Source: Serripes groenlandicus (lineage: Eukaryota; Mollusca; Bivalvia; Cardiida; Cardiidae). From it: 64,000 nucleotides of DNA. The stretch covers positions 56,238,456 to 56,302,455 of the forward strand of contig JASEVX010000013.1 in NCBI GenBank assembly GCA_031761405.1, in the 5' to 3' direction. The notes beneath the pieces were generated by a model that made no database searches, was not told the DNA's origin, and worked only from the letters and a program-made list of their open reading frames with translations. The position numbers and the translations under genes are program-made. Shown here piece after piece: positions 50,150 to 62,370 of the stretch. Positions within the stretch are counted from its first letter, which is position 1, and the number at the start of each line of letters is the position of its first letter.

Positions 50150-51706
50150 TGCTCAGCCAGAGTTGCGTAGAAAAGATCGATTACAACAGGGAAAAGAAGA
50201 ATTACACAAAACTATCAATGTGTTATAGACTGAACTAACAACATTATTCAGTATCAGGTAAACGGTTCAACTGATACTGAAAATCAGTCGAGTCACACAC
50301 ACATACGTCCAGTGTTTTAGATATTGGACCAGCAATTATTGCCTAACAATACTATAGTAAATTTCTGATCCTGACATATCAAATGTCAGATCTACATTGA
50401 CACACATGGGTACATTTTGATAGTTGACATACATTTATCAAATATTGACCGCTGATGGCACGTGTACATATAACACAGCAGGACGAATGCTGCCTATCTT
50501 TTATAGATATTTATTAATCATTTCTCGTCAAGTATACATTGACAGCCTGACATAGGCAGGCGACATATTATGTTCTATCGATTACTGCAATTGAATGCAA
50601 GGGTACTTATACAGTTTTAATTAGATATTTTGACATGGCAAAACTTAAGGTTCAAAAACCATAATATCTACAGGTCTCCTATGTTCGTGATTGTATGTAT
50701 TAAAATAAACTACATCGTTCAGTTCTAAATGAATGTTTAGACATCAGAAAATAGTTTCACACTCATCAACTAACTGCTCTTACAAAGTAATGAGAGAAAT
50801 GTACGAAAATAGTAAGGTCAGGAACTAAGGTAGATCACGAAATTTGAAGGCTTTACGATATATAGATTGAACCGTATCGTATCAGGAAAAGGGTTTAATT
50901 AATCCTGACATTGTGTCTATCAATAGGACAAGAAGTTGTCTAACATTGGTAGTGTACATTTCTGATCCTGACATGTCAAATATAGAATCTTCTGTGATCT
51001 ACTGAGGACAATGTGATCTTTGACATGACATGATCAACTTACATATTGGTTTTCTGCTGCTTTTCTTTACGCCACAGATATTTCAGTGATCACTTCCCAG
51101 TAGTGATTTCATTATCCGTCTGTCCTTCAAACTTAAATTCATTTTTGTCAGGCGACATTTCATTTTCTATCGATCAATGTGCTTAAATCACTAGCTGCTT
51201 ATACAGTTTAAATTAGACAGTACGAAAATACTTAAGTTGAATAAGTCACAATTTATCTTCAAAGGATCCTTTTTGAAAACTGTTGACTTTTTCCCCACCG
51301 CGGTTGATAACATTACACACATATTGTTCGTGTTTACATTTAGAGATAACGGAGCATTTTAAATCTGAATTCATATGAGTGTTTTATATATGTAGATCAT
51401 ACGTGAATTAATCAAACAAAACCAGTGAATGTCAAGATCGGTCGTCCCCACGCTGTGTGAAGATCATGCTCATGTTCAATAAACGTACGAGTTGAGGCCG
51501 TCAATGTATCATACTGTGAAGTTAAAAGACAAACGCACGACAATAACAGAAAATCATTTGCTTTATGTGATATGTAGGCGTAAATTCACTGGAACATGTA
51601 TATTTTTAAATAACTTGTCTCTAAATTGAAACATTTCTGCTGCACATGCACGCTTAGAATGTCAACTCGGCTTCCGACGTTATCTTTAAACTACTATGGA
51701 CGCGCT
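50150..51706 (+). repeat. segmental duplication 2, copy B, left part
   Basis: Homologous to 38458-40229 with fewer internal repeats. Shares TCTGATCCTGACATATCAAA, GATCACTTCCCAGTAGTG, CTTCAAAGGATCCTTTTTG and AAGATCGGTCGTC. Confidence 0.8.
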
Positions 51707-51718
51707 CGAAGATACCGT

Positions 51719-52002
51719 TGATCTCTGGTAGCCCAATCGGTAACGAAGCGGGCTGTCATTCCAGGGGTTGTAAGTTCGAGCCCAAGCTCGACCAACATAT
51801 TTTTCGACGTTTGACTAAAGTCACTGTTCGTCATCCACCAATGGGCTTACAGTCTGCGTGATAAGCAGTATGTTGCTTGGAAAGTCTGTTGTGTGGAGTA
51901 CTGGTATGAGCAAGTTCAGAAACACATGGGAAAGTGAACTGGCCGGCGTGATGTGACTGACAAATTGTTGAAAACGGCGTTAAACCCAATCAATCGATCA
52001 AT
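51719..52002 (+). mobile_element. SINE family 1, complete (284 bp)
   Basis: Head with GGTAGCCCAATCGGTAACGA and GTTGTAAGTTCGAGCCC, core with CATCCACCAATGGG, and 3' end GAAAACGGCGTTAAACCC followed by CAAT/CGAT units. The duplicated target CGAAG(A/G)TACCGT lies at 51707-51718 and 52003-52014. It inserted into one unit of the 165-bp repeat, whose normal sequence resumes after it. The best plus-strand copy in the window. Confidence 0.9.
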
Positions 52003-52440
52003 CGAAGGTACCGTATCTACCTATTATCGAATACAATCAAATGAATAAGACTATTAACATTCTGTAGGTTTATGGCATTACTATCACACTTCACTGATAA
52101 CAGGTATACCGATTCCTACTGAAGACTGCTATGTACGTGCTCAAAGGTACCATATCTACCTATTATATAGTTTAATGATATGAATAATAATATGTCATCG
52201 GTCAATTGTTACAATAGAACCTATTCGCTTAAGCTTGTCGTTCATCCCGGCATACAGTATGTACTTCTTTTTACAAGGGAACCAGTAATATATTTGTAAA
52301 ACGTGCGGACTTCATTTTGAACCCAGGATAATTGACACATGACCACGTTATCTATATAGACATGTAGTTTATCTTCATGTGACTTGATTGGTATATATAG
52401 ACGTCAGGGGGCGTAAACAGGACAGAAAGGGATATTTCTT
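52003..52440 (+). repeat. segmental duplication 2, copy B, right part
   Basis: Only about two copies of the 165-bp repeat, then GGGAACCAGTAATATATTTG, TTCATTTTGAACCCAGGATA and GGGGGCGTAAACAGGA as in copy A. Confidence 0.8.
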
Positions 52441-52785
52441 AAGATATGTCCCTTTTCTTTAACTGTTACTGCTTTTTGCAAAATTAAGAGTTGCTAATAA
52501 GCGATATACTATTTATATATATTTGTTACAACATAACGGTTATTATTAGATATCATCATCATCATCATAATTATCAGACATGGCGTACAGGCTCGACTGA
52601 GTCTTGACTCTACACTGATGCATTAAGACCCCATATCGCTTTACGCGACTCGCATATATAAGCCACGTCAATTAAAAAAGGGGACTTTGTGTAACCCTCT
52701 ATTGGTATAGATCAAACAGCGTATAGAGTGAATCAAATCTATGTTGTTTTTGCTATCAAAGTTGCAACTCTATAAATAGTGTGCA
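52441..52785. other. spacer with short (ATC)n and interspersed fragment
   Basis: ATCATCATCATCATCAT near 52552, and 52630-52730 homologous to 20140-20230. Confidence 0.5.
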
Positions 52786-53394
52786 GAGTACACACTATTC
52801 TGAGTGGATTAGCAATAATACTGTTGAATTCAAAGTACACACTATTCTGAGTGGTGTAATATTTATACTGTTGACAGCAGATTACACATCATTCTGAGTG
52901 GTGTACTATTACTACTATTGAAATCATATTATAGACCACCATAATGATTGATGTATCTATAAAACTGTTGAAAGCAGAGTAACCACCATTATAAGTGGTG
53001 TAACTATAATCCTGTTGAAGGCAGAGTAAATGCCATTCTGAGTGGTGTAACTATAATCCTGTTGAAGGCAGAGTAAATGCCATTATAAGTGGTGTAACTA
53101 TAATCCTGTTCAAGGCAGAGTAAATGTCATTCTGAGTGGTGTAACTATAATCCTGTTGAAGGCAGAGTAAACACCATTATAAGTGGTGTAACTATAATCC
53201 TGTTGAAGGCAGAGTAAATGTCATTCTGAGTGGTGTAACTATAATCCTGTTGAAGGCAGAGTAAATGCCATTATAAGTGGTGTAACTATAATTATGTTGA
53301 AAGCGGAATAAACACCATATGAGTCGTGCAGCATTAAAACTGTTGAAATCAGAGCATACATCATTCCGAGGGGTGTAACTATACTTATATCATA
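52786..53394 (+). repeat. 47-bp satellite array A5, left part
   Basis: About 13 monomers. 52970-53290 shows a two-monomer alternation (CATTATAAGTGGTGTAACTA and CATTCTGAGTGGTGTAACTA), a roughly 94-bp higher-order unit. Confidence 0.93.
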
Positions 53395-54094
53395 AATGAC
53401 GTCGCCGGGAGTGTAATAAAGCCATTTATTACATTTCTATCCATCAAAGATAAGGATATCTCGTTGAAAGAAAATTCATAATCGTTGATTTATTGTTATT
53501 ACACACCAGTGTTATAATCTACTACACAATTGCGCATGCGTGCATCTCCCTTTTTCCATGGCAACGCCTCATCCGAAAATATGCGCAAAGTAGGTCAAAC
53601 GACAAACAATATTCCACAGTAAATATAAACTATGGTTGAAGACACGTATTTTAAAAATTTAATGTATTAAAATAAATAACAATGAAATGTAATAAACAGA
53701 TTATTCAACTTATATTTTCAAAGATTAGAATATAATTCACTCGCCGTCTTGTGAATGGGAGGAGCCACTCGTGGCCACGTCACTCCCATTCACGAGACGG
53801 CTCGTGAATTATATTCTTATCTTTAAAAAAATAAGTTGAATAATCTCTATTGAATTAATTGCGTATTCAACTAGTGTAATAACAAAGCTACGTAACGTGA
53901 CGTTATAACGTAACATTTAGCGTTGTAAATACGCTCGCTTTATAGCGACGTTTATATGGATATAGCGCTGTAAATTATTAAATTAGTATTTATGATATAA
54001 AAAGAACATTACATTCGTGGTCATTCGATACGAAATTTATTAAACTCGTTTAATAAATTCCGTATTGAATGACCACTCATGTAATATCCTCTAT
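53395..54094. mobile_element. nested palindromic insertion in the satellite
   Basis: About 700 bp interrupting array A5. It contains a 147-bp palindrome at 53699-53845 (GATTATTCAACTTAT paired with ATAAGTTGAATAATC; inside, CTCCCATTCAC.AGACGG pairs with its complement). A second palindrome lies at about 54007-54087 (GTGGTCATTC...GAATGACCAC around AAACTCGTTT), and a short one near 53415 (GTAATAAAGCCATTTATTAC). Coding frames are absent. Likely nested MITEs. Confidence 0.75.
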
Positions 54095-54383
54095 TACTTT
54101 TGAAGGCAGGGTATACACTGTTCTGGGTTGTGTAACTTTAATACTGATGCATGCAGAGTAAAGACCATTATAAGTGCTGTCACTATAACACTGTTGAAAG
54201 CAGAGCCAAGACCATTATGGGTGATATCTATATAATACTTTTGAAAGCGGAATAAACACCGTTTTTGGTTATGTAACTGTTATATTGTTGAAAGCAGAGT
54301 AAACACCATAATAAGTTATGTAACTATTATTATGTTTAAAGCAGAGTAAAGACCGATATGGGTTATGTAACTATAACACTGTT
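54095..54383 (+). repeat. 47-bp satellite array A5, middle part
   Basis: About six monomers continuing after the palindromic insertion. Confidence 0.9.
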
Positions 54384-54395
54384 GAAAGGAGAGTA

Positions 54396-54588
54396 GCAAT
54401 CCAGGGCTTGTGAGTTCGAGTCCCGTCATTCGTCTATGTGGAAAAGCAGCCAGTTGCTAGGGAAGATTGTTGTGTATAGTACGTGTTCGAGAAAACCAGG
54501 AAATTGATGAGTAGGTGAACTGGCCGCCGTGATATTACTGCGACATTTTTAAAAACGGCGTTAAACCCCAATCAATTAATCAATCAAT
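54396..54588 (+). mobile_element. SINE family 1, 5'-truncated, inserted in satellite
   Basis: Begins GCAATCCAGGGCTTGTGAG inside the tRNA-like head (B box kept, A box lost) and ends GGCGTTAAACCCCAATCAAT plus further CAAT. GAAAGGA(G/T)AGTA at 54384-54395 and 54589-54600 is a twelve-base target duplication, taken from a satellite monomer. Confidence 0.88.
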
Positions 54589-54600
54589 GAAAGGATAGTA

Positions 54601-54740
54601 TAGTTCACTATGGGGTATGTAACTATAATACTGTTGAAAGCAGAGTATTCACCATTCCGAGTGAGGCTACTACAATACTGTTGAAAGCAGAGTAAACACC
54701 ATTATATGTGATGTAACTCTAATACTGTTGAAATACCAGT
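54601..54740 (+). repeat. 47-bp satellite array A5, right part
   Basis: Three monomers after the SINE, then the array ends. Confidence 0.88.
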
Positions 54741-54844
54741 TCTAGGAATTATACCTTTCTCAAAGGATACTCCACCATAAACGTCAATGGTCATCGTGAT
54801 ATGTATATAAAGCATCTGTATACATTCACAACTGAGGTGTGGAA

Positions 54845-54985
54845 TCAGCCGTAGCTGAGTGGTTAGCGTCAGGGATTTAGATATGGGTGTCCCGGGTTCG
54901 ATCCCCAATCGCGGCGTTCATGGTGGAGTATCCTTTGGGAAAGGCACTATTCCTAGTCTAGAACTGGTTTGTGTACACTGTGATC
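54845..54985 (+). mobile_element. SINE family 2, head and part of body
   Basis: CCGTAGCTGAGTGGTTAGCG (A-box region) and CCCGGGTTCGATCCCCAATC (B-box region), then ATGGTGGAGTATCCTTTGGG and a break after CTAGAACTGGTTTGTG. The 3' tail is missing. The head is the most tRNA-like in the window, but with SINE body attached. Confidence 0.75.
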
Positions 54986-55023
54986 ATGCAATCGTGAACC
55001 GACGAAGTGTTGTTACAAGTTAC

Positions 55024-55840
55024 TTAACAAAATTAACCAGATCCTGATATTTGTAAAGAGTAATGACTTAACAATGTTAACCTGATTTTGATATTTGTTA
55101 AGAGGTATAACTTGACAAATTTAACCTGATCCTGATATTTGTTGAGAGGTATAACTTGACAAAATTAATTGATCCTGATATTTGTTGAGATGTATAACTT
55201 GACAAAATTAACATGATCCTGATATTTGTTGAGAGGTATAACTTGACAAAATTAACCTTATCTTGATATTTGTTAAGAGGTATGACTTAGAAATATTGAC
55301 CTGATATTGATATTTGTTAAGAGGTATAACTTGACAAAATTTACCTGATCCTGATACGTGTGAAGAGGTATAATTTGACAAAAGTAACCTGATCTTAATA
55401 TTTGTTGAGAGGAATGACTTAACAATTTTAACCTGATCTTGATATTTATTAAGAGGTATAACTTGACAAAGTTAACCTGATCCTGATATTTTTCAAGAGG
55501 TATAACTTGACAAAATTAACCTTATCTTGATATTTGTTAAGAGGTATAACTTGACAAAATTAACCTCATCTTGATATTTCTAAAACGGAATGACTTAACA
55601 ATTTAAACCTGATCTTGATATTTGTTGAGAGGAATGACTTAACAATTTTAACCTGATCTTGATATTTGTTAAGAGGTATAACTTGACAAAATTAACCTGA
55701 TCCTGATAATTTTCAAGAGGTATAACTTGAAAAAATTAACCTGATCTTGATATTTGTTAAGAGGTATGACTTATCAATATTGACCTTATCTTGATATTTG
55801 TTAAGAGGTATAACTGAACGAAATTAACCGGAATCCGGTC
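55024..55840 (+). repeat. 44-bp tandem repeat array
   Basis: About 18-19 copies with CCTGAT starting at 55081 and 55125. Blocks: AAAATTAACCTGATCCTGAT and ATTTGTTAAGAGGTATAACT. Two variants (GTATAACTTGACAAAATT and GAATGACTTAACAATTTT) are interspersed. Confidence 0.94.
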
Positions 55841-58579
55841 TTAATACATAATAATTACCAACAACTATTATCTAAACCTGACTCGTTTAAATAGTTTAGT
55901 TTTACTTAACAATAAAGACCGTTGTACAGAGCTATCACTGAATAATATTGATTAATGGACTAACCACCTACTAACGAAATTGTGGGACAATGAACAATTA
56001 AAGAGATGTATACAATTCAATATTATGAAATGTTAATGAGACTCTTCCCATACGAAGCGATTTAAACAAGTTTGGGTCTCACGTGTGTAAACTGACATAA
56101 TTATAGACATTTATTAAACATATATTTTAAGCATTATGTAGTTTAACAATATCCGATTTAGAGCTAGATTTGTATACGATAGTACAGACCAACGATATTA
56201 CAACATTTGTTTTCTCTTTAAACTTGCTTTCATCAATTTTGTTTGTTCGATTGTATTGATGGGAGCTAACAGCTGTTCATAAAAGTAGTTCGTGTACATT
56301 TTAAAACATAATGCCAAAATCTATGACAACATAGAAATTATTTCATTGCGTTTGCAGGTTTAAGCGACGACATTGATACGTTGCATTGTCATTTCACGAA
56401 TTATCACCAAACTCGTTGAAATTATCCTTAAGGAAAGGTGTGTTGATGAATGATTGATTTGGGATTAAATACATTCAGTTGGGTGGAGTTTATATTAGAA
56501 AGGTGGTGTCATTTGGCCACATATGTAAGATGCGACATTAAACTGTATATGGAAACAATACAAATTATGTTTTTGCAACCTTTGTCGTTTTTGTTTGTTT
56601 TCAATATAAGCCCGTAGGAAAAAGGTAAGGATTGGTATTTCTGATCTATGAATATTCATATTACTCTGTCCCCATGACGGCGTAGTCATATCAGAAACAC
56701 TCTTTGACATACTCTTCTAGAAAGCTGATATTGAATAGACTAAGTTGTTGCACAGGGTGATATGAATTAAGACATCTCACAAAAGCCAAGTATCTTTTCC
56801 AATGAACGTATCATATTCTCTCTCCATTCTTAATTTCCTAGCCAGAATGGTGCTATAACTACTGGAGAGGTTAGTTATATCATTTGTTGTAAATTAACAG
56901 TTGATGGAATGATACAAGATCAACATTTACTCACCTTTATCCGTTTTCAACACGGTTTGAGTGACTCACAAGTCAGCGACACTACAGGAAAATCGACATA
57001 AATTATTTAAACCGAAACAAAAGTACTTCAACAATATATATGTCATATTAAGCACCATTGGTAGATGTTGATCTACAAATATAAGATTGAATGATCGGCA
57101 TGAATAATTTCTGATTTTCCTACAATGTTTCCAATGTAAAGTAATTGTAGTAAAGCATAGTGCATCTGTTAAATATGTTGGAGCAACCATAAACTTTGAG
57201 TCTTTGGTTTCATTCAAAATTATGAAGGCTAATTTCAGACTTAAAGTTCAATGTCACTTCGACTATGCATGTTTTGTTTGTTACTATGGAATATCTAAAA
57301 AACAGAACAACAGGTTCCAAATTACTTAACATTAAAGCATAATTATATCTCGTTCTTAGTCTTGATGCTAGATGTATATTACTTTAGAATAATTTATAAA
57401 AGTTGCAAAGGTTACCTGATGCCAAAAATGGATGAGCTGTTAACTCTTAACCATGTTATTGACTATCATTGATTAGCTCCAACTTACATGATTAAACAAT
57501 TTTTTAGTGCTTTTTATGTATGTTTTTTTATTTGTGATTAAATCTCGCACAACTATACGACACTTTTGGTGACAAAAGTCCTGCTAGTTTTAAAATCGGT
57601 GTCCATCTTAATGTTCGAAAACATTTCAAATGAAACGGTTTTTCCATCTTTCGCGTGTAAATTAAATATATATAACGCAAGTATTCTATAATTTAACCCT
57701 TTCTCACAAACAGACACATTATGACGCCTCTGCAGTAATCGACTTTTTAAACCATGGTGACAAGAGGAACAATTGTTTCCCTTTGACACTATGTTATGTA
57801 CTACTCTATAGGTAAACGCAACTTTTCAATAATACACACGCGTCTTCGCAATGAATGCAGTGACTGAAAATTGTACCTGTATAACAACCATCTATGCGAC
57901 AACGGAAATTGCGTTTGAGGTTATGGTTAAACAGACTGTGAACATTATATTTTACCAACAACGAATTCTGCTAGTTCGACAACTTAGAATATATCACCAA
58001 TTAAACTTTAATGTTTTACTACATGGTTCATATCATCTGAGTGTTGATGAGAACTCAAATATCTTCCTGAAAGTGCAGACTTACATAGGGGATTCTGGAA
58101 GGTTTGAATAGATACTATTGCTTTCCCCGGGTCTCTTGTTCAAACCAAAATACCACAATACTATATAATGTTATGTTTTAACTTTATCATACTTAAGAAA
58201 CTTTAGTCTTGATAACTAATTTGGTTGTTTATTAAGTTTAATATCTACTTATTTAGTGAAGTATGATACCAAACAATGGTATTGTCAACTCCAATCGGAA
58301 TAAATTGTCTATGTTATGTAATCTTTACTGCCTTTAACTATTTGTTAATCGAAAGAAAATATATGATGCATGTCATCAAAAAGGGACAGCCTGAATCTAA
58401 GTTAACGTGTAGTCTAACCCTTTTGTCATATTCATAATGAATGTTGTATATCATCTTCCGTGTTATTTATATGAAAATAACATATGATTAAACTAAACTA
58501 TGTCATCAATTCTATCAAATGATTGTACTTTCAGTTTTGAAGATTGTTCATATTTTGCCAAGATGTATTCAAAGTCGTC
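55841..58579. other. largest unique stretch, no gene supported
   Basis: No tandem repeat or SINE seen. Open frames up to 88 codons on either strand (for example 57851-58111 on +) lack recognisable domains, so any gene here would have to be small, spliced or non-coding. Confidence 0.45.
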
Positions 58580-58825
58580 GGCTGAAAAGATTAAGTAACA
58601 GTGATATTCCTTGGGTCTTTATCGCAAACACATATTATTTACGACGATGATAACATTATTTCTATGTATAATATATGATATAATACTAAGATTCCGATAA
58701 TAATTGACAAGGTAAATCCAGTTAAACCATGTTTATCAGGTGTAACTTTGGAATCAAGAATATTGTTCATATTTAACTTTAAAATGAATTTAGAAAGTTG
58801 GTTAATACGGGCCCGGGAGTAATAT
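58580..58825 (+). repeat. duplicate of 48230-48485
   Basis: TTACGACGATGATAACATTA, ATAATTGACAAGGTAAATCC, GTTTATCAGGTGTAACTTTG and GGGCCCGGGAGTAAT match the 48.3-kb block. Both copies lie at the edge of a 47-bp satellite array. Confidence 0.85.
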
Positions 58826-58859
58826 GGAGAACGGACGAGACCCATTCGTCGTAAAATAA

Positions 58860-60134
58860 GCGAAGTATTGATGAAATCAGAGTACCACCATGTTGAGTGA
58901 TTCACCTTTTAAACTGGTGAAAACAGAGTAACACCATTCTTAGTGGGGCAAATATGTAACTGTTGACAGCCGAGTAAACGCAATTCTGAGTGATGTTACT
59001 GCACTACTTTTGTAAGCGATGTAAACACCATTATGAGTGTTGTAACTATAATACCGTTGTAAGCGATGTAAACACCTTTCTAAGTGGTGATATAGCTATA
59101 ATACTGTTGGAATTGAGTAAGTTGTATTCTGAATGGTGTAGGTATTATATTGTTGAAGTAGAATATGCATCGTTCTGAGTGATATTACTATATGGAAAGT
59201 GAGGTTAACACCATTATGAGTGCTGCAGGTATAATACTGATCTGTAATAAGTGTAAACAAAGTTCTAAGTGATATAGCTATAATATTGTTGAAAGCAGGA
59301 AAAATTATTCTTAGCGGTGTCACTAAAATACTGGTGAAAGTAGACGTAACAACATTATTAGTGGTGAAACTATAATACGTCTAAAGTAAAGAAAACACCA
59401 TTCTAAGTTGTGTAGCTATAGTACTTTTGAGACCAGATCAAAATACCATTCTGAGTGGAGTAACATAACAACTGTTCAAAGCAGAGTATAAACCATTCTG
59501 AGTGGTGTAACTATAATACCGTTGAAAGCAGAAAACACACCATTCTAAGTGGTGCAACTACAATACTGCTGAAGGCAGAGTAATCATAACTATGATTGGT
59601 GTAACCATAATACTGTTAAATGCAGAGTACACACCATACTGAGTTGTGTAACTGTAATACTGTTGAAGGCAGAGTACACACCATTCTGAGTGGTGTAATC
59701 ATAAAACTGTTGAAGGCAGAGTAAACACCAGTCTGAGTGGTGTTACCATAATACTGTTTAAGGCAGATTACTCATGAGTCTGAGTGGTGTAGCTATAATA
59801 CCGTTGAAAGCAGAAAACACACCATTCTGAGTGGTGCAAATACAATACTGTTGAAGGCAGAGTAAACATAATTATGATTGGTGTAACCATAATACTGTTG
59901 AAGGCAGAGTACACACCATACGGAGTTTTGTAACTATAATACTGTTAATGGCAGAGTACACACCATTCTGAGTGGTGTAATCATAATAATGTTGAAGGCA
60001 GAGTAAATACCAGTCTAAGTGGTGTTACCATAATGCTGTTGAATGCAGAGTAATCACCAGTCTGAATGGTGTAACTATAATACTGTATAAAGAAGAGTTA
60101 ACACCATTCTGAGTGGTGTAATAATATTAATGTT
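58860..60134 (+). repeat. 47-bp satellite array A6, left part
   Basis: About 27 monomers, the left ones strongly diverged. 59470-60100 is regular (GAAGGCAGAGTACACACCAT and TCTGAGTGGTGTAACTATAA). Confidence 0.93.
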
Positions 60135-60612
60135 GATATTAGTAGCAGGAGATCAGCCCACAGATAAGAGTTTCTCTTACAGGATAGCTAGATTCAGAAA
60201 CGTGGACACTGATGGCTTGTTATCAGGCTTTATTCTAGTAGCGAAATGAACTTGGATGAAACGTGACAGCGAACCCGCTTGTGACGAATACCACGAGTTT
60301 GAATTAATTCCATTTGCCAATCATTACACATGTGAAAGCCATCAACGTTTTTCTCGAAGTTTTGGCGTTAATGTAGCACATCGCTGTAGGTTATGATGCA
60401 TATATGATCTTAAGATGCCATGAGTATTCTTTGTTACGACAGGACATTTGCGTGTTCAATTTGAAGTGTATTTACTTTTATTTTTTTAGTCACAGCTTTA
60501 GTAAAGTTGTTATTCTGTTTATATTTTCAGTTTTTACAATACAATTCATCAATCACAAACTGATACGTTTGTCGATACTTATTGTGACGTCCGGCGTCCT
60601 GACAGTACACTA
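60135..60612. other. unique insertion inside array A6
   Basis: About 480 bp without satellite similarity, ending abruptly at CAGTACACTAAGACTGTTGA. A 69-codon hydrophobic frame (60404-60613) shows no family features. Its nature is unknown. Confidence 0.5.
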
Positions 60613-62370
60613 AGACTGTTGAAGGCAGAGTAAACATCAGTGTCAATGATGTAAGTATATTACTCCTGAAATTAGAATAATACCATTCTGAGTGGTGTAA
60701 CATTTATACTGTTGAAAGCACAGTATACACCATTCTGAAAGGTTTAACTATAAAACTGTTAAAAGCAGAGTACACAGCATTCTCTCTCGGGTAACTATAA
60801 TACTGTTGAAGGCAGGGTAAACACCATACCGAGTTGTGTAATTTTAAAATTGTTGAAGGCAGAGTAAACACCATTCCGAGTGATGTTATCATAATTATGT
60901 TGAATGCAGAGCAATCACCATTCTGAGTAGTAAAGTAGAGTTGAAGCTAGTATACTGTTAAAGGCATAATAAACACCATTGAAAGTGGTGCAACAATACT
61001 TTTGTTGAAAGTAAAGTAAACACCATTCTGAGTGTTGTAACTATACGTGTAATACTGTTGAAAGTAACGTACACAACATTCCGAGTGGTGTAGCTATAAT
61101 ACTGTTGAAAGCCGAGTACATACCATTATGAGTGGTGTAGCTATAATACTGTTGAAAGCAGAGAAAAAACAATTCTGAGTGGTATTACTATAATAATGTT
61201 GAAAGTATATCAAAGGCCATTTTTGAAAGGTGTAACTATAATATTGTTTAAAGCATTGTTCATACCATTCTGAGTGGTGTAAATATAATACTGTTGAAAT
61301 CATTGTTAACACCATTATATATGGTATAATTATAATACTTTTGAAAGTAGAGTACACAGTCATCATTCTACGTTCGGTAACTCTATTACTGTTTAAAACA
61401 GCTAACATGCTATTCTGAGAGGTGTGACTATATATATATGTTGAATGGAGCGTATACATTACTCTGGGTTATGTAATTATGATACTGTTGTTAGCAGAGT
61501 TAAACCATTCTAAATGGTGTAACTTTTATACAGTTAAATGCAGAGTGTACATCATTCTGGCTTATGTATCAATCCTAGTATTGAAAGCAGAGTATATACC
61601 ATTCTGGGTGATATTATTATAGTACTGTTGAAAGTAGATTTTATAATGTTCTCGGTTATGTAACTTTTATTATGTGGAAAGTAGAGAGAGGCGGGGCGTG
61701 GGGGGGGGGGGGGGGGGGGGGGGGGGGAGAGATACTGTTAAGCGCAATATTTACACAATTCTGAGTGGTGTAACTATAATTATGTTGAAAGCAGAGTTAA
61801 CACTATTCTGAGTGGTGTAACTATTATTATTTTGAAGGCAGATTAAATACCATTCTGAGTGGTGTAACTATAATACTGTTTAATTAATAGTAAACATTAT
61901 TCTTAGTGGTGTAGCTATAATAGTGTTGGAAGCATAGAAAACCCTATTTTAAGTGATGTAACTTTAATATTGTTGAAGTAAATTAAACACCGTTCTGAGT
62001 GGTGTAACTATATTTCTGTTGGAAGCAGAGTAAACAATATCATGAGTGGTATAACTTTAACTATGTTGAAGGCAGAGTAAACACCATTCTGAGTGGTGTA
62101 ACTATAATGCTATTGAAGGCATAGTAAACACCATTCTGAGAGATGTAGAATATAATACAATTCACACAATTTAAATATGTTGAAAGCAGAGTAAACACCT
62201 TTCTGAGTGGTGCAACTATAATACTGTTGAAGGCAAAGTTAACATCATTCTGAGTGAGGTAGCTATATTAATGTTAAAAGCAGAGAAAGCACAATTCTAG
62301 GTGGTGTAAGTATAATTATGTTGAAAGCAGAGAAAACACCATTATAAGTGGTTTACGTATAAATGTGTTG
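60613..62370 (+). repeat. 47-bp satellite array A6, right part
   Basis: About 37 monomers of the GGTGTAACTATAATACTGTT type with local degeneration and a G-rich interruption at 61685-61731. It ends about 0.42 kb before the splice acceptor of cGLR-3. Confidence 0.94.
61700..61727 (+). repeat. 28-base poly-G run
   Basis: GTAGAGAGAGGCGGGGCGTG is followed by an unbroken run of 28 G up to GAGAGATACTG. Such a run could fold as G-quadruplex in DNA. It also could be a sequencing or assembly artefact in length. Confidence 0.9.

Noticed and set aside
54845..54915. Possible tRNA gene (A- and B-box-like sequences)
   Set aside because: Imperfect cloverleaf, followed by SINE body shared with other loci; a tRNA-derived SINE head. 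Same for 29520-29599, 51719-51790 and 2215-2287.
60404..60613. Hydrophobic 69-codon frame resembling a small membrane protein
   Set aside because: T-rich DNA gives hydrophobic translations by chance; no support besides being open.
61094..61459. 121-codon minus-strand frame
   Set aside because: Lies wholly in the 47-bp satellite; the repeat translates to recurring Tyr-Ser-Thr text in this frame.
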